Shown here: in pieces, positions 54,489-64,000 of the stretch
Layout of the letters: each line of letters starts with the position of its first letter
Position numbering within the stretch: the first letter of the stretch is position 1
Origin: CAVZLD01 sp963776055
GTDB lineage: Bacteria; Planctomycetota; Planctomycetia; Pirellulales; Pirellulaceae
DNA: 64,000 bases
Assembly: GCA_963776055.1 (NCBI GenBank)
Contig: CAVZLD010000013.1
Coordinates: forward strand, 62,001 to 126,000
Reading direction: 5' to 3'
Program-made: the position numbers and the translations under genes
The notes under the pieces: generated by a model
The model's database searches: none
The model's input: the letters and a program-made list of their open reading frames with translations, nothing else
Told to the model about the DNA's origin: nothing

Positions 54489-55828
54489 TTCGTCGTTTCC
54501 TGATTGTCCGACCGAGTCACCTCGCCCGATGGCTGGCAATGCCTTGCTGACCTTCGCCTGGCACGGATGGGGGATCGTTGGCGCATCCTCTGGGGCAACC
54601 CCCGCGCATCCGAACACGGCGACCGAAGCGCAAGATGGTCTGATTGCTTCCGAGGAACCCGGTTGGCCGCAATGGCGCGGTCCTTGTCGTGACGGCATCT
54701 CTCAGGAAGTGGGGCTCCTGCCGGAATGGCCGGAGGGCGGTCCGCCCCTGTTGTGGAAGAGACAGGGAATTGGCACCGGTTGGTCGTCGCCCATCGTCGT
54801 CGGGGAGATGGTCTACCTGACGGGAGATGTCGACGAGCAGTTGGTTGTGTGGGCCTTCAGTCGGGATGGCAAGCTTCGGTGGAAGACGACCAATGGCAAG
54901 GCCTGGACCGGTTCGTATCCTGGCGCAGAGCCTCGTGTGCTTACGCGGCAGGCCATCTCTATCACCTGAACGCCCACGGGCGAATCGTCGCCTTGCAGGC
55001 CGCGACAGGCAAGGAGCTCTGGTCCCGCAACATCCTGAAAGAATTCCAGGCCAAGAACATCACGTGGGCGCTGAGCGAGTGTTTACTGGTGGACGGGCCG
55101 CGAGTGATCGTAACGCCCGGGGGCGAGCGAGCTTTGATGGCAGCTCTGGATCGGACAGACGGTCGAACAATCTGGACGACGGAGGGGCTGGCAGGCGACA
55201 ATGCGTCCTACTCCTCCCCGATCCTATTTCGGTATGAGGGTCGGCGGCTGATTGCCAATTGCTCCTCGGCACATGGATTCGTCGTCGATGCCGATGACGG
55301 CCGGTTGCTTGGTTCCGTTCCACTGCGCAATCAATTCGGCGTCAACAGCAGTACACCGATCTACGGAAGCGGGCGTCTTTACTTTGTCACGCCCTACGCC
55401 GAACAAGGGCGGCAGTACCGGTTGTCCCTTTCGGATAGGGGAATCGATCTGCCGCTTGCTTGGCAATCCTCGTTGGATACCGTCACCGGCGGAGGAGTGT
55501 TTGTTCAGGGAACCTTGTATTCGGCGGGCTATAAAGCTTCCAAGTGGTGGTTCGGCATCGATTGGGAAAACGGGCAAACGCTTGGCGAGTATCGGGATCT
55601 GACGACCGGTGCGGCGATTTGGGCCGAAGAGCGGCTCTACTGCCTGGACGAAAAAGGGCGGTGGGGCTCCTGCGAACCAACGGGGCGAAGTGGGAGCGGG
55701 CGGGTCAATTCACGCTCGTTCCCGGCCGTGTTCGCGACGCCTGGGCGCACCCGGTCCTTCAGGACGGTCGTCTCTATCTACGATATCACGACACCCTGTT
55801 CTGCTACGATGTCACACAACGCCGGTAG
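54485..55828 (+). CDS. BamB/PQQ-like beta-propeller protein (about three frameshifts)
   Basis: Secreted or periplasmic propeller protein. The ATG at 54485 overlaps the PAQR stop but runs out of frame near 54520; an alternative start is 54529 (MAGNALLTFAWHGWGIVGAS). WPQWRGPCRDGISQEVGLLP is the typical first blade of planctomycete BamB-like proteins. Blades continue as WSSPIVVGEMVYLTGDVDEQ, then after a break near 54945 GHLYHLNAHGRIVALQAATG, RALMAALDRTDGRTIWTTEG and RLYFVTPYAEQGRQYRLSLS. A last break near 55670 leads to RAGQFTLVPGRVRDAWAHPV and LYLRYHDTLFCYDV. About 440 residues. Ligand unknown; such proteins may act as scaffolds. Confidence 0.78.
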
Positions 55829-55838
55829 GACGCCGGTA

Positions 55839-55859
55839 GGACGGATCGCTCATCCGTCC
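55839..55859. terminator. Hairpin between convergent genes
   Basis: ggacggat pairs with atccgtcc around a 5-base loop, 11 bases past the propeller gene stop and 34 bases past the convergent STAS gene's stop. An 11-base tandem duplication (gccggtaggac twice, 55821-55842) runs into its left arm. No T-run follows on the plus strand. Confidence 0.5.
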
Positions 55860-55893
55860 CACGCCTTTGTCCATCGGCTCCAGCGAGTTGCTC

Positions 55894-56257
55894 TCAACTC
55901 TCTCGGCCCAACACCGCGTCCTCGCGTGTCCGGAATGAGGGAAGCCGCTGGGCAACGTTCATCGCGCAAGACCAGATCGTTATCTTGGAGCAAGCCACAG
56001 AGTCGCAACTTGCCCCCGTTCTGACAGACTCTTTTCTGAAGCAGGACCAATTGGCCCACCAGATGACTGGAGAGGTGAACCCCGGCAGCAAATTCGATCA
56101 CCAATTGGAACACGCCATGTTGCTCGGCGATCTGCCAAACCTGTTCGGCCAACTCCGGCATCAGATCGACCGATGGTCCGGACCGATGGATCACAAGGAA
56201 AAGCCATTCCGGAGTCGGCTCGACATCCAATCGCCAACCCGCCGCAAATTCCACCAT
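55894..56257 (-). CDS. STAS-domain protein (anti-sigma-antagonist-like), one frameshift
   Basis: Small cytoplasmic STAS-fold protein of about 120 residues. An AGGAG 7 bases upstream selects the ATG at 56257 (MVEFAAGWRLDVEPTPEWLF). The fold shows WLFLVIHRSGPSVDLMPELA, FQLVIEFAAGVHLSSHLVGQ and VLLQKRVCQNGGKLRLCGL. A break near 55985 leads to NVAQRLPSFRTREDAVLGRE and a stop at 55894. The usual phospho-acceptor Ser of anti-sigma antagonists would be in the HLSSHLV segment. Follows the HEAT gene after 24 bases on the same strand. Confidence 0.7.
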
Positions 56258-56281
56258 CTCGTTTCTCCTCACGTCGATGCG

Positions 56282-56827
56282 TCAAATCTTCTCGGAGAAT
56301 CCGGTGTGCGAGCGAGACCGAGTCCGCCTCGCTCGGCAAAGTGCGATTAACTCACCGGTTTGACTTGTCGTCGGCTTTGTCGGTTTCAGCTTCACACAGG
56401 GTAAGCCGGGAACCTCGACGCCACGAGCCCGCAGCGACTGGGCAATGTTCAGTTGGAAATCCTCCGGCACATTTGACAGACTCGCCTGCAAAGCGGCCAG
56501 TGAAGCATCGCCCGGCAGTCGCTCGAGTGCCATGCGAGCATCTTCTCGCAAGTCGGCGTGCTGCAGCAGAGCGGCCAGGGCGTCGACGCAATCGTCATCG
56601 CCGATTTCGGACAACATCCAGAGCAGTTCGCGTCCCACTGTCGCGGACGGATCGTCGCGTAGGATCGCCCCAAGCTGCGAGGCCAGCGCGGTGCGTTCGG
56701 CATCGGCCCCCGGTCGACCGGCATGACGAACACGTTGCCAAAGTTCCCGTTGTGCGCCGCGGGAAAGCTCAAAGTCCTGTGGATCGTTCATTTGGAGTAT
56801 CAGTTGGGCGAGGTCCGTTGGCATCAT
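56282..56827 (-). CDS. HEAT-repeat protein
   Basis: Intact 181-residue helical protein. The ATG at 56827 has AAGGA upstream; a longer frame exists but overlaps the preceding gene's coding region. Repeats: FELSRGAQRELWQRVRHAG, VGRELLWMLSEIGDDDCVDA, LAALLQHADLREDARMALER and LAALQASLSNVPEDFQLNIA. These are HEAT-like units that serve as a protein-binding scaffold. The tail is basic and less ordered. It lies 89 bases after a Gfo/Idh/MocA gene and 24 before a STAS gene, the same order of transcription; no specific partner is known. Confidence 0.75.
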   Translation of the reverse strand: MMPTDLAQLILQMNDPQDFELSRGAQRELWQRVRHAGRPGADAERTALASQLGAILRDDPSATVGRELLWMLSEIGDDDCVDALAALLQHADLREDARMALERLPGDASLAALQASLSNVPEDFQLNIAQSLRARGVEVPGLPCVKLKPTKPTTSQTGELIALCRARRTRSRSHTGFSEKI

Positions 56828-56916
56828 GGAATCCTTATCGGTTGATGATTTCGCATTTACAGAAATAGGACGTGACTCGGGATCGGGGGAAAAAGGCGAT
56901 CCCTTCTGCAAATCGG

Positions 56917-58273
56917 TCACAGGTGGTACGGATGACGTTGGGGTCGACCCATCAGGCGGCGGGCTTGTTCGTCCCCGACGATCTCTTGCTTCTGCTGGTC
57001 CCAGGTCAGCTTCCGGCCGAGCAGCAACGCGAGATTCCCCAGGACGGTCAGGTTGGCAACACCCACGGCGGCTTCGATGTTCATGATCGTCTTCTTGCCG
57101 GTCCGGATTCCCTCGAACCAGTCTTCCTTGTGGCCGGGGCTCTTGTAGACCTCCTTGGCACCCGGTCCGGGTTTCCACACGCGTGCCTTTCGTTCGGCCC
57201 AGGTGCCTCCGTCGCCGCCCCAATGGTGGAAGGTCCCTTCGGTGCCGGTGTAGAGCGCCCCGTATCCGGGGCGGCTGATTTTCGCCTCGCCCTGGGATGG
57301 ATCACGCTGACTCGGGCGGGATCGGTTGCCCCGGTTGATTCCAGGTCAGCACCCAATCGGGGTCCCGGAACGTGTAGGTCACGTTCATCGTCACGGCCGA
57401 ATCCCAAAGGCCGCGGTCCGGCACGGTCCCCGTCGCCTCGACCGTGACCGGTCCCGTGCCGTCGGCTCCCATCCACCACATCGCACAACTCATCACGTGG
57501 GCGCCGCGGTCGCGAATCTGTCCTCCTCCGGATTCCATCAGCCAGCGGAAAGTGCCGTGGCAGTAGCGCGCGTTGTACGGGCGCCAACGCAGCGGCCCGA
57601 GCCACAGATCCCAATCCAGCTCGGGCGGAGGATCACTGTCGGCCACCGGATTCGAGTCCGCGGGACTCGGATAGTGAAAGCAATCGACGCGCTGCACCCG
57701 ACCGATGTTTCCGTTGACCAGGTATCGATGCGCCAGGTACGCCTCCGGCTGACTTCGCCCCTGGGACCCCACCTGGACGGAGACCCGATGGCGGTTCGCC
57801 GCCGCGACCATCGCCCGGCCTTCCTCGATCGTGCAGCAGGCGGGCTTCTCGACATAGACGTGCTTGCCGGTCTCGGCGGCATGCACCATCTGCACCGCGT
57901 GCCAGTGATCGGGCGTGGCAATCACGACGGCGTCGATATCCTTGCGGTCGAGGATGTATCGGTAGTCACGGTAGACATCGGCCTGCGCCCCGGCGGTCTG
58001 GGAGGCGGTGGCCAGTCGCTTTTCATCGACGTCACAGACTGCGGCCACCGCGACCTGGCCGGACCTCTGCCGATTGACCATGTCGCGAAGGTGGCCACCG
58101 CCCATGCCGCCCACGCCGATATGGGCCATCACCAGGCGATCGTTGGCACCGGGTTGCCCCGGGGTCGCCAGCACGCCTTGGGGCAGAATCCATGGCACGC
58201 TGAAGGCGGTGCTGGCCGCCGCGGCCGTCTTCAAGAAGGTGCGTCGATGAACTGTTGTTTGCCGTCTCTGCAT
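56917..58273 (-). CDS. Gfo/Idh/MocA family oxidoreductase, Tat-exported (one frameshift)
   Basis: NAD(P)-dependent sugar-type oxidoreductase. GGGAAG stands 8 bases before the ATG at 58273. The leader HRRTFLKTAAAASTAFSVPW is twin-arginine. The Rossmann domain has AHIGVGGMGGGHLRDMVNR, YRYILDRKDIDAVVIATPDH and TGKHVYVEKPACCTIEEGR, with the catalytic-site EKP motif intact. The C-terminal domain includes ELDWDLWLGPLRWRPYNAR and GGGQIRDRGAHVMSCAMWWM. A break near 57305 joins DWVLTWNQPGQPI to a second-frame ending that holds EGTFHHWGGDGGTWAE, PGHKEDWFEGIRTGKKTIMN and VANLTVLGNLALLLGRKL. Many Tat-exported members are found next to glycosidases; substrate unknown. Confidence 0.83.
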
Positions 58274-58452
58274 CTTGAGCTTCCCTTTGCAGTAGGTAAT
58301 GAATGGTCTTTCTTTCGTGGTCACGGCCACCCGATGAAGACTCGCATCTTCGGTGCCACCGCCTATCGTTCCGTTGCCTCCCCGTCCCTCGCAATCCCAC
58401 ACATCACACGCTTCGCCTCCGCCGTTCGGTTGCGTGGCCATCCATCGGCCGA

Positions 58453-60035
58453 TCAGTCTTCCGCCGACCAGAGCCGCACCAAAGCGACGTCGTGTGGCGC
58501 CACGCGCTCCGGTAGTCGGAAGCTTCCGGCGGCAGGTCGACTTGACGCCACAGGTCACGAACCCGTTGAGGCCGTTCCAGCCCCAAGTCGGTGAAGTCGA
58601 CCGCGATCTCCCGCTCCGTTTCGCTCAGATTGAACAGGCCGACGGCCCAAGAACCATCCTGCATCGGCTTGGCCAGCACCAGCGTCTGCTCGTCCTGCTG
58701 CAACGGGTCGAGCTTGCCGTCCCAAGGGATCCTGATCCACGTCAATCACTTCGGCGTTGCAGAGCACATTCAGCGTGAACGGATCGAGTTTCGTCATGTC
58801 GCCGGAAAAGATCAGCGGAGCGGCCATCAGGCACCACATCGACATGTAGCTGTACTGTTCCTCGGCCGTCAACGACGTGGGTCGTCCCTGCGTCTGCTGA
58901 TGTGCGTCGCCCACCCATCCGATCAGCAAGTAATCCGGATCGTTCCATTGCCCGGGCCGCGCATACTCGATAATGCTCCGCGTTGTTCAAGCCAATGGCG
59001 TAGAAGCCGGGCAAGTCGCTGGCTCGCGTTCGAGGCCTAGGTCACCGGTCGTTCGCCAGCAGTGACCACCGACTTCTCCGCCCCACTGCCATACATCGCC
59101 CATTCCGTACTGGCACAGGTTGAACACGACATCACGATCCAGCCCCTGCAGAATCTGGCCCATCTGGCGATACGGTTTCTGCAGACGATGCCAAACCTTC
59201 GCCGGTCGCCACGCGTCCGTAGGAGCACCAGTCGTACTTCAGGAAATCGAATCCCCATTCGGCAAACTGTTGCGCGTCGATTTCTTCGTGCTCGTGACTA
59301 CCGGTATATTTCTGGCAGGTGAGCGGGCCAGGTGACGTGTAAAGCCCTGCTTTCAGTCCGCTGGGCATGGATGTAGTCGGTCAGTGCGCGCATGTCGCCG
59401 AATTCGGCATTCGCGCGGATGGCCCCCCGTTCGTCCCGCGGCGTGCCACCGCGCCGCGGGTCCTGCGATCCGGGTTCGATCATCCAGCAGTCATCCACGT
59501 TGACGTACGAGTATCCAAAATCGGCCATGCCAGAATCAATCATCGCATCGGCGGCGTGCTCGCAGATCTGCCCGGTCACCCGGTAGTAATGGATATACCA
59601 ACTGTTCCAACCCATCGGGCGGCGTCAGGGCCAGCGTGTCGCCAACGACAAGCGTCCAATTCCGTTGCGACGCTCCGTGTTCGTTGCGGGCCAAGATCGC
59701 GACTGGGATATTCGCCCGGTTCCGATCGGCGCCGTACCCCGGACAATTCCGCTGGCCGGATCCCATTCCAGTCCCTCGGGCAGATCCCGGATCGTGAAAC
59801 GGATCGGCCGCGTGCCGGTGCAGGGAATTCGGTAGAGTACGGGCCGTCCTGGTCGACATCCGTAGACGAGCGGACCATGGATCTGCGGCGCAGGCCCCGG
59901 CGGTGGTGTACGCAGCGGCAAGGCGGTGACCGGAGGGGCCGTCGGTTCGCTCGCCCGCGCAACGGCGCCGCACATTCCACCAACGATCAACAGCAAACCT
60001 CCAAGAACGCACAACGGGTTGATTCTCGTGTGCAC
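58453..60035 (-). CDS. GH27 alpha-galactosidase with N-terminal He_PIG domains, at least six frameshifts
   Basis: Secreted alpha-galactosidase. A GTG at 60035 (AAGGA upstream) begins a signal peptide (PLCVLGGLLLIVGGMCGAVA). PQIHGPLVYGCRPGRPVLYR and DLPEGLEWDPASGIVRG are the He_PIG_assoc and He_PIG domains usual before GH27. The barrel is spread over several frames: MGWNSWYIHYYRVTGQICEH, FGYSYVNVDDCWM, WGFDFLKYDWCSYG (Asp is the nucleophile), VVFNLCQYGMG, HCWRTTGDL, SMWCLMAAPLIFSGDMTKLD and AEVIDVDQDPLG. The C-terminal sandwich (WAVGLFNLSETEREIAVDF) ends VALVRLWSAED at 58453. All key residues survive, so errors are likely technical. It lies 179 bases upstream of the Gfo/Idh/MocA gene on the same strand. 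Confidence 0.78.
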
Positions 60036-60364
60036 GGCAGGGTCCTTTCCCACAACAGGTGGGAAGCGAGTCGGAAGGATACAAGGCAGGCAGGTCGCAC
60101 GTCGGAATCGCAGCCCGCGCCCCGTCCCGCGCGCGGTGACATTCCTCCGGACAAGTTCTCACCATCGTACCGCAAACCGAGTGGCCCGGGGGAAACCGGA
60201 CCGCAAGAAATCGACGCAAAACGACCCCTGATTTGTTTGCTCGTGGCCGCCGTAGCGATCGGCGGCGACGGACAGTACAATCGACAACGAGACAGCCAGC
60301 CGGGTCCGGGCCCTTTCTCTGCGCGCCGACGGCATGCTCCGCACCTCCAGACTGAACGCTCCTC
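60036..60364. other. Divergent intergenic region before the glycyl-radical operon
   Basis: 329 bases between the GH27 start and the activase start. It should hold the promoter of the glycyl-radical operon. I see no clear FNR-type or other operator and no gene. Confidence 0.45.
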
Positions 60365-61263
60365 ATGGAAAGCGGGCTCGTATTTCACATCCAGCGGTAT
60401 TGTCTGCATGACGGGCCAGGAATCCGCTCCACCGTGTTCCTGAAAGGCTGCCCGCTGAACTGCTGGTGGTGTCACAACCCGGAAAGTCGAGAGTCGGAGC
60501 CCCGAGATTCACGTGGTCGAATCCCGTTGTCTGCGGTGTGGCGAATGTTTCCGCGCCTGCCCGCAGCAAGGGGCAGGTCCCGCGGGAGCCGACCCCCATG
60601 TCTGCACCTCTTGCGGAACCTGTGTGGCCGCCTGCCCCAGCGGAGCGCGAGAAATGCAAGGTCGGTCGATGACCGTCGACGAAGTGATGCACGAAGTGTT
60701 GCGCGATCGCCTGTTCTACGACGAGTCGGGCGGTGGAGTCACAATCTCCGGCGGGGAACCGTTGCTGCAGGCGGACTTTTCTTGCGCAGCTTGTTACGTG
60801 CCTGCCGAGCCGAGTCGCTACACACGACCGTTGACACTTCGGGCATACGCCCCGCGGAAGACCGCTGCTCGATCTGGCGCCGCTCGTGGACCTGTTCCTC
60901 TACGACCTGAAAGTGCTCGACGATTCGCTGCATCGACGCCACACCGGCGTCTCCAATCGACGATCCTGGACGAATCTGCAGGCGCTGGCGACATATCCAC
61001 GACCAGAATCTGGATTCGCGTGCCGTTGATTCCCGGGTTCAACGACGACGCGAATACAGCTGGCCACTCGCCGAGTACGTTGCCGCCATTCCCAGCGTGC
61101 AGCAGGTCCACATCCTGCCGTATCACGAGTTGGGTGAGCACAAGCGCACACCGTCGGTGGCAGCGCCAGCCATCGCATCGGAACTCCGTATCCGATCAAC
61201 AACTGCAAGTCGCCGCGGACGCCTTTCGGGCGTGCGGCCTGAACACGACTGATAGGTGGTTAA
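60365..61263 (+). CDS. Glycyl-radical enzyme activating protein (radical SAM), at least four frameshifts
   Basis: Activase that uses SAM and a 4Fe-4S cluster to place a glycyl radical on the partner enzyme encoded downstream. FHIQRYCLHDGPGIRSTVFL is followed by CPLNCWWCHNPES, the C-x3-C-x2-C radical SAM motif. After a break near 60505 two ferredoxin-type sites follow, CLRCGECFRACPQQ and CTSCGTCVAACPSG, then the glycine-rich GGGVTISGGEPLLQ. Later pieces in other frames are TTVDTSGI, LVDLFLYDLKVLD, IWIRVPLIPGFNDD and VQQVHILPYHELG. The stop is at 61261-61263 if a break near 61245 is allowed. About 300 residues, the family size for activases with extra clusters. Three bases separate it from the next gene. 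Confidence 0.85.
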
Positions 61264-61266
61264 TCC

Positions 61267-63654
61267 ATGACCGACCGCACCGATCGCCTGCGTCTGGCCA
61301 GCTTGAATGCCGCCCCGTCCATCTCTGCGCGAACGGGCTCGAGTTGTTGACCGATTTCTACCAATCCGAGGCAGGGAAAGTACTCGATCCCCGTGATGCG
61401 TGCGCGCTCGTATTGCGTACCTGTGCGAGCAGAAGACGATGTATCTCGGCGAAGGAAGAACTGATCGTCGGCGAACGCGGCCCGCACCCCAAAGCGGTTC
61501 CCACCTTTCCCGGAACTGACCTGCCACAGCCTGGAAGACCTGGACATTCTGAACGCACGCCCCAAGACCAGCTATCGTGTCTCGCCCGACTGCCGCGACG
61601 ATTTACGCCCAGAAGGTGATTCCCTACTGGCGCGGTCGCTCGATGCGCGACAAGATCTTCGCCGCCCTGCCGCCGAATGGCACGCCGCCTACGAAGCCGG
61701 CGTCTTCACGGAGTTCATGGAGCAGCGGGCTCCCGGCCACACCGTCCTGGATGACAAGATCTACCGATCGTGGACTGCGGGATTTCCAGGCTGAGATCGA
61801 CGACTCGCCTGCCAATCTGGACTTCCTCCGACAGGATCCCCAGGCCTACGCCAAGCGTGAGCAATGCATGGCGATGGACATCGCGTGTGATGCCGCTGAT
61901 TCACTTCGCCGAGCGTCACGCCGAGCGAGCCCGTGCGATGGCGGCGACGGAGAATCGAACGCCGAACGCCGGAGCGGAACTGCGAAAGATCGCCGACGTC
62001 TGCTCCCATGTTCCGGCCGAGGCTCCGCGTGATTTTCACGAAGCTCTGCAGTCCTACTGGTTCTGCCACCTGGCCGTGATCACGGAACTGAACGGCTGGG
62101 ACGCTTTCAGCCCGGGCCACCTGGATCAGCACCTGTGGCCCTTCTATCAGCAGGGCTGGCGGACGGCACCTGACACGAGAATGCCGCCAAAGAGCTGTTG
62201 GAAGCTTTCTTCATCAAATTCAACAATCACACGGCTCCTCCCAAGGTCGGCGTCACCGCGCAGGAAAGCGGAACTTACACCGACTTCGCCAACATCAATC
62301 TCGGCGGCCTTGCTGCCGGACGGATCGGACGGCTCGAACCGAACTGACGCACCTGCTGCTGGAAATCATCGACGAAATGCACTTGCTGCAACCGAGCAGC
62401 AATCTGCAGCTCTCGCGCAAGACTCCCGACGCCGTGCTGAAACACGCCTTGCGGGTCGATCGCCAACGGCTACGGTTTCCCGTCCGATCTTCAATGCGGA
62501 TGCGGTGGTGGAGGAGCAGGTCCGGCAAGGCAAGACGCTGGAAGATGCCCGGGCCGGTGGCTGCAGCGGATGCGTGGAAACCGGCGCCTTCGGCAAGGAA
62601 GCCTACATTCTGACCGGCTACTTCAACCTGGTGAAAATCCTGGAACTGGCACTGCACGACGGCTGGGATCCCCGCACCGGGCAGCAGATCGGGACCCTCC
62701 ACCGGATCGGCGGACCGACTGCCAGACGTTTGACGAGTTGTTTGCGGCCTTCCGTCAGCAGCTGGAGCATTTCCTGGAAATCAAGATCCGCGGCAATCAA
62801 CTGATCGAACAGATGTATGCGGCACTGATGCCCGCTCCGTTCCTGTCTGTGATCTACCGACGACTGCATCCGCAAGCGGATTGGACTACAACGCAGGTGG
62901 AGCTCGCTACAACCACACCTTCATTCAGTTCGTGGGCATCGGCAGTCTGACCGACAGCCTGGCCGCGATTGAAGCAATTGGTCTTCGACGAACAGATGTT
63001 GCGACTCGACGGAACTGGTTGCCGTGCTGGACCAGGATTTCGACGGTCACGAACTTCTGCGGCAACGCTGGTCCACCGCACGCACAAGTACGGCAACGAC
63101 GACGATTATGCCGATGAGTTGATGGTTCGCGCCTTCGACGCGGTCTTTCAGGCGGTCGACGGGCGACCGAACACCAAGGGCGGACGCTATCAGATCGAAA
63201 TGCTTCCCACGACCTGCCACGTCTATTTCGGCTCGGTCACCGGGCGCCACGCCCGATGGACGACCCGCCGGGCAGACCTCTTTCGGAAGGCATTTCGCCG
63301 GTGCAAGGTGCCGATCGGCGCGGTCCGACGGCAGTGATCAAGTCGGCCAGCCAAGATGGACCACATCAAGACCGGGGGAACACTGCTGAACATGAAATTC
63401 ACCCCCGCTCTGCTGCGACGACGACCGCGGGATCGACAGCCTGGCTCACCTCGTGCGCGAGCTATTTCCAAATGGACGGACATCACCTGCAATTCAATGT
63501 CGTTCGTGCTGACCTGCTGCGTCGTGCCCAAACCGACCCGGATGCACATCGCGACTTGATCGTCCGCGTCGCCGGATACAGCGACTACTTCTGTGATCTG
63601 CCGCCAGCTCTGCAGGAAGAGATCATCGCGCGAACGGAACATGCGGGCTTTTGA
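61267..63654 (+). CDS. Glycyl radical enzyme (PFL-like dehydratase/lyase family), many frameshifts
   Basis: About 795 codons, the usual size for the family. AGGTGG precedes the ATG at 61267. The order of blocks is complete across frames: GERGPHPKAVPTFP, ARPKTSYRVSPD, IPYWRGRSMRD, VFTEFMEQRAPGHTVLDDKI, RDFHEALQSYWFCHLAVITE, WDAFSPGHLDQHLWPFYQQG, LQPSSNLQLSRKTPDAVLKH, then the active-site GCSGCVETGAFGKEAY (thiyl Cys codon 62571-62573, Glu 62577-62579), LTGYFNLVKILELALHDGWD, MKFTPALL, YFQMDGHHLQFNVV, and RVAGYSDYFCDLP near the C-terminus, where the radical Gly codon is 63574-63576. The GCVE motif marks dehydratase- or lyase-type enzymes rather than true pyruvate formate-lyase. The substrate cannot be read from sequence. 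The enzyme is cytoplasmic and oxygen-sensitive. Confidence 0.85.
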
Positions 63655-63689
63655 CCGGTAAGCTTCCTCGTAAATGGATGACGTAAATC

Positions 63690-64000
63690 ATGTCGGAAAA
63701 GCGATTCAAAGTGGCGATCGTCGGTTTGGGATTCGGTGCGGAGTTCATCCCCATCTACCAGGCCCATCCCTTGGCGGACATGTATGCCATCTGCCAGAGA
63801 AGCGAATCGAAGTTGACACAAGTCGGTGAAACCTTTGACGTCGCTCACGCGATACTGCTGCTACGAAGACGTATTGAAGGACTCGGAAGTCGATTTCGTG
63901 CACATCAACACGCCGATCCCGGACCACGCCCGGATGTCACTGCAAGCTCTCCGAGCCGGCAAACACGTAATGTGCACCGTCCCGATGGCCACCACGATCG
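63690..64000 (+). CDS. Gfo/Idh/MocA family oxidoreductase, N-terminal part (one frameshift, cut by window end)
   Basis: Begins at ATG 63690, 35 bases after the glycyl radical enzyme stop, so probably the third gene of that operon. FKVAIVGLGFGAEFIPIYQA is the nucleotide-binding loop. A break near 63845 joins TFDV to YEDVLKDSEVDFVHINTPIP and DHARMSLQALRAGKHVMCTV, then PMATTI at the window end. Where most relatives have E-K-P after the Rossmann strand, this one has T-V-P, so its active site is unusual. Unlike the copy at 57-58 kb it has no Tat leader and should be cytoplasmic, consistent with working on a product of the radical enzyme. Confidence 0.8.
   Translation, partial: MSEKRFKVAIVGLGFGAEFIPIYQAHPLADMYAICQRSESKLTQVGETFDVAHAILLLRRRIEGLGSRFRAHQHADPGPRPDVTASSPSRQTRNVHRPDGHHD

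Noticed and set aside
57326..58594. 422-codon plus-strand open frame over the Gfo/Idh/MocA gene
   Set aside because: Opposite strand of a recognised oxidoreductase with a Tat leader and EKP motif; no independent features.

Overview
The window looks like about 64 kb of a planctomycete chromosome (Planctomycetia, Pirellula/Rhodopirellula-like), probably from a metagenome or an unpolished assembly. The evidence is the gene content: four sulfatases, a DUF1553/DUF1501/PPC gene trio, Gfo/Idh/MocA and TIM-barrel proteins with Tat signals, BamB-like propellers, VPEP (PEP-CTERM) anchors, a DUF4838 protein, and dispersed short palindromes. No tRNA, rRNA, CRISPR array or prophage was recognised. Most genes carry one or more single-base frameshifts while conserved motifs continue in the next frame. 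I treat these mainly as sequencing or assembly indels, join the pieces into single genes and give the approximate break points.

Layout. 0-6.3 kb: C-terminal half of a GH127 enzyme, palindromic repeats, a LamG/dockerin-like PEP-CTERM protein, a GxxExxY gene broken by a small MITE and lying between inverted repeats, and a GH106-like hydrolase. 6.4-14.8 kb (minus strand): DUF1553, DUF1501 and PPC genes, and a secreted methyltransferase-fold/beta-propeller fusion. 15-28.9 kb: GH116, a GHL10-type hydrolase, a sulfatase, a TIM-barrel isomerase-like protein, a beta-helix protein, an S15/CocE hydrolase and an orphan periplasmic sugar-binding protein. 28.9-36 kb: GH9 and two divergent sulfatases. 36-39 kb: a REP-associated (HUH) transposase with related short repeats on both sides, and a second PEP-CTERM protein. 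39-47.3 kb: LemA, an M48 protease, a fourth sulfatase, a FadH-like flavoenzyme, a methyltransferase and a small cytochrome c. 47.8-60 kb: aldo/keto reductase, DUF4838 protein, two unknown membrane proteins, a PAQR (hemolysin III) protein plus a propeller protein, then STAS, HEAT, Gfo/Idh/MocA and GH27 genes. 60.4-64 kb: a glycyl-radical-enzyme activase, its glycyl radical enzyme and a second Gfo/Idh/MocA gene cut by the window end.

Working picture. Most of the window serves secreted or periplasmic breakdown of sulfated heteropolysaccharide. Glycosidases of several families (GH127, GH106-like, GH116, GHL10, GH9, GH27), four formylglycine sulfatases and a beta-helix protein release and desulfate sugars. 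Gfo/Idh/MocA, isomerase-like and aldo/keto reductase proteins probably process the products. The terminal operon adds an oxygen-sensitive radical step on an unknown substrate and is the least ordinary metabolic unit here. The small repeats (MITE, REP family, GxxExxY-flanking repeats) are the most informative non-coding features.
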